From: Clostridia bacterium
GTDB taxonomy: Bacteria; Bacillota; Clostridia; Oscillospirales; CAG-272
Assembly (NCBI GenBank): GCA_017463125.1
Contig: JAFTPV010000001.1
Coordinates: 1-54,384 of the forward strand
Reading direction: 5' to 3'
Length of the DNA: 54,384 nucleotides
Positions 53,207 to 54,384 of the stretch are shown one piece after another. The position numbers and the translations under genes are program-made. Numbering within the stretch: position 1 is the stretch's first letter; every line of letters starts with the position of its first letter. The notes beneath the pieces are model-generated. The model was not told the DNA's origin and did no database searches. It saw nothing but the letters and a program-made list of their open reading frames with translations.

Positions 53207-53235
53207 ATGTTAGCACAATTTTCCTATTTTGTCAA
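53207..53235 (-). promoter_or_regulatory. Promoter of the lipoprotein gene
   Basis: On the minus strand, TTGACA, 17-bp spacer, TAACAT. A TATAAT four bases further down is an alternative with a 21-bp spacer. It begins 8 bp past the pckG terminator. Confidence 0.65.
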
Positions 53236-53242
53236 TAGTAAA

Positions 53243-53268
53243 AGGGACTGCTGATTTTAGCAGTCCCT
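53243..53268 (-). terminator. Intrinsic terminator of pckG
   Basis: A 10-bp perfect stem AGGGACTGCT/AGCAGTCCCT, loop of 6, followed on the minus strand by TTTTAC. Confidence 0.85.
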
Positions 53269-53280
53269 AATATTACTGAA

Positions 53281-54384
53281 TTACTTGGAAAGTCTTGCTT
53301 CAAGAGCTGCGAGCTCATCGTAAAGCTCTGCGGGAACTCTGTCGCCAACCTGAGCGTAGAACTCACGGATAGCCTTGCAATCCTCAAGCCAAAGTGCCTT
53401 ATCAACGGAGAGAAGCTCCTTGATGGTATCAACAGTGATGTCAAGTCCTTCAACATTGATGTCCTCTGCATTGGGAACGTAGCCGATAGGTGTTTCAACC
53501 GCGTCAACCTTGCCCTCACATCTTGCGAGAATCCACATAAGAACTCTCATATTGTCACCGAAGCCGGGCCAGATGAAGTGACCCTCGTCATCGGTTCTGA
53601 ACCAGTTAACGTGGAAGATCTTGGGAGCGTTCTTAATAACCTTGCCCATAGCGAGCCAGTGTGCCCAATAGTCACCCATATCGTAACCAACGAAGGGACG
53701 CATAGCCATAGGATCGCGGCGAACTACACCGACAGCGCCTGCTGCGGCTGCAGTAGTCTCGGAAGCCATGATAGAGCCAACGAAGGTACCGTGTTGCCAA
53801 GAGGTAGACTGATATACAAGAGGAGCAGTCTTTGCACGTCTGCCGCCGAATACGATAGCAGAGATCGGAACGCCTGCGGGATCGTTGAACTTATCGGAGA
53901 TGCAGGGGCAGTTAGCTGCAAGAGCAGTAAATCTGGAGTTAGGATGAGCACCGGAGGTGTTAACCTTATCCTTCTTGTCATACTTGGTGTAATCCCACTT
54001 CTCGCCCTTCCAGTTAAGAGCGTTCTTGGGAGGATTATCGTTAAGGCCTTCCCACCAAACAGTATTGTTGTCAAGGTCGTGACAAACGTTGGTGAAGATA
54101 CAATCCTTCATAGCGGTGTGAAGAGCGTTGGGGTTAGAGTGCTCGTTAGTACCGGGAGCAACACCGAAGAAGCCGTTCTCGGGGTTAACTGCCCAAAGTC
54201 TGCCGTCAGAGCCAACTCTGAGCCAAGCGATGTCATCACCTACGCACCAAACCTTATAGCCCTGCTTTCTGTAAAGCTCCGGAGGAATAAGCATTGCAAG
54301 GTTGGTCTTACCGCATGCGGAGGGGAATGCAGCGGAAATATACTTGATATCACCGTCGGGAGACTGAACACCGAGAATGAGCAT
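53281..54384 (-). CDS. pckG: Phosphoenolpyruvate carboxykinase (GTP-type), C-terminal part
   Basis: The 367 residues visible run to the window edge; the N-terminal 230-250 residues of this roughly 600-residue enzyme lie outside. The kinase P-loop region is FPSACGKTNLAML, followed by GDDIAWLR (metal site), NPENGFFGVAPGTN and the GTP-specific FGGRRAKTAPLVYQ block. It interconverts oxaloacetate plus GTP with PEP plus CO2. Most Firmicutes carry the ATP-type enzyme, so the GTP type is a useful lineage marker. The first visible Met is internal, not the start. Confidence 0.96.
   Translation of the reverse strand: MLILGVQSPDGDIKYISAAFPSACGKTNLAMLIPPELYRKQGYKVWCVGDDIAWLRVGSDGRLWAVNPENGFFGVAPGTNEHSNPNALHTAMKDCIFTNVCHDLDNNTVWWEGLNDNPPKNALNWKGEKWDYTKYDKKDKVNTSGAHPNSRFTALAANCPCISDKFNDPAGVPISAIVFGGRRAKTAPLVYQSTSWQHGTFVGSIMASETTAAAAGAVGVVRRDPMAMRPFVGYDMGDYWAHWLAMGKVIKNAPKIFHVNWFRTDDEGHFIWPGFGDNMRVLMWILARCEGKVDAVETPIGYVPNAEDINVEGLDITVDTIKELLSVDKALWLEDCKAIREFYAQVGDRVPAELYDELAALEARLSK

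Overview
This window is typical of a genome from an anaerobic, endospore-forming lineage of Bacillota, class Clostridia. Three things suggest this: the conserved Clostridia/Bacilli gene orders (infC-rpmI-rplT; plsX-rnc-smc-ftsY; yqfC-yqfD-phoH-ybeY-era-recO), the sporulation genes yqfC, yqfD and ylbJ, and the oxygen-sensitive glycyl radical and radical SAM enzymes. I cannot name a genus. No insertion sequence, prophage or CRISPR array is visible.

Layout. (1) 1-323: tRNA-Gly and tRNA-Arg with a terminator, then a short structured spacer. (2) 324-7.7 kb, an accessory catabolic island: a GH2 beta-mannosidase-like enzyme, a glycyl-radical-enzyme activase and a glycyl radical enzyme form one minus-strand operon. 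A divergent AraC regulator and a Gfo/Idh/MocA oxidoreductase follow, the latter under a promoter topped by two identical 13-bp palindromes. (3) 7.8-26.8 kb, a long minus-strand housekeeping block: leuS, rsfS, yqeK, nadD, yhbY, ftsY, smc, an Elp3-like radical SAM gene, rnc, plsX, trmFO, topA, dprA, a SpoU methyltransferase, rplT, rpmI and infC. infC starts with AUU behind an attenuator leader. (4) 26.9-27.14 kb: an independent, unrecognised ~200-nt structured RNA with its own promoter and terminator. (5) 27.2-33.9 kb: an SPFH protein with a small ribbon-helix-helix protein, a small membrane protein, the ylxM-ffh-rpsP-khpA operon, and fumC with malic enzyme. (6) 33.9-41.5 kb, a second accessory island: a four-gene operon (3-dehydroquinase-like, SDR, MBL hydrolase, quinone oxidoreductase-like) with a divergent AraC regulator, then glpK, a third AraC regulator and an EamA transporter. 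(7) 41.5-54.4 kb: rsmA, tRNA-Thr, a LysM-CAP secreted protein, an alpha/beta hydrolase, a membrane protein, mutS2, recO, era, ybeY, phoH, yqfD and yqfC, divergent ylbJ, a lipoprotein, and the C-terminal part of GTP-type PEP carboxykinase cut by the window edge.

How it fits together. Fumarase, malic enzyme and PEP carboxykinase link fumarate, malate, pyruvate, oxaloacetate and PEP. The two islands look like substrate-induced carbohydrate or polyol pathways, each with its own AraC switch. Their substrates cannot be read from sequence. Strikingly many promoters are near-perfect sigma-A sites with exactly 17-bp spacers, which makes the deviating yqfC promoter (sigma-E-like) stand out.

Most novel items: the orphan ncRNA at ~26941-27140; the glycyl radical enzyme/GH2 locus; the dehydroquinase-like locus with altered active site; the tandem operators at 7645-7684; and the palindrome on the ylxM-ffh start site.
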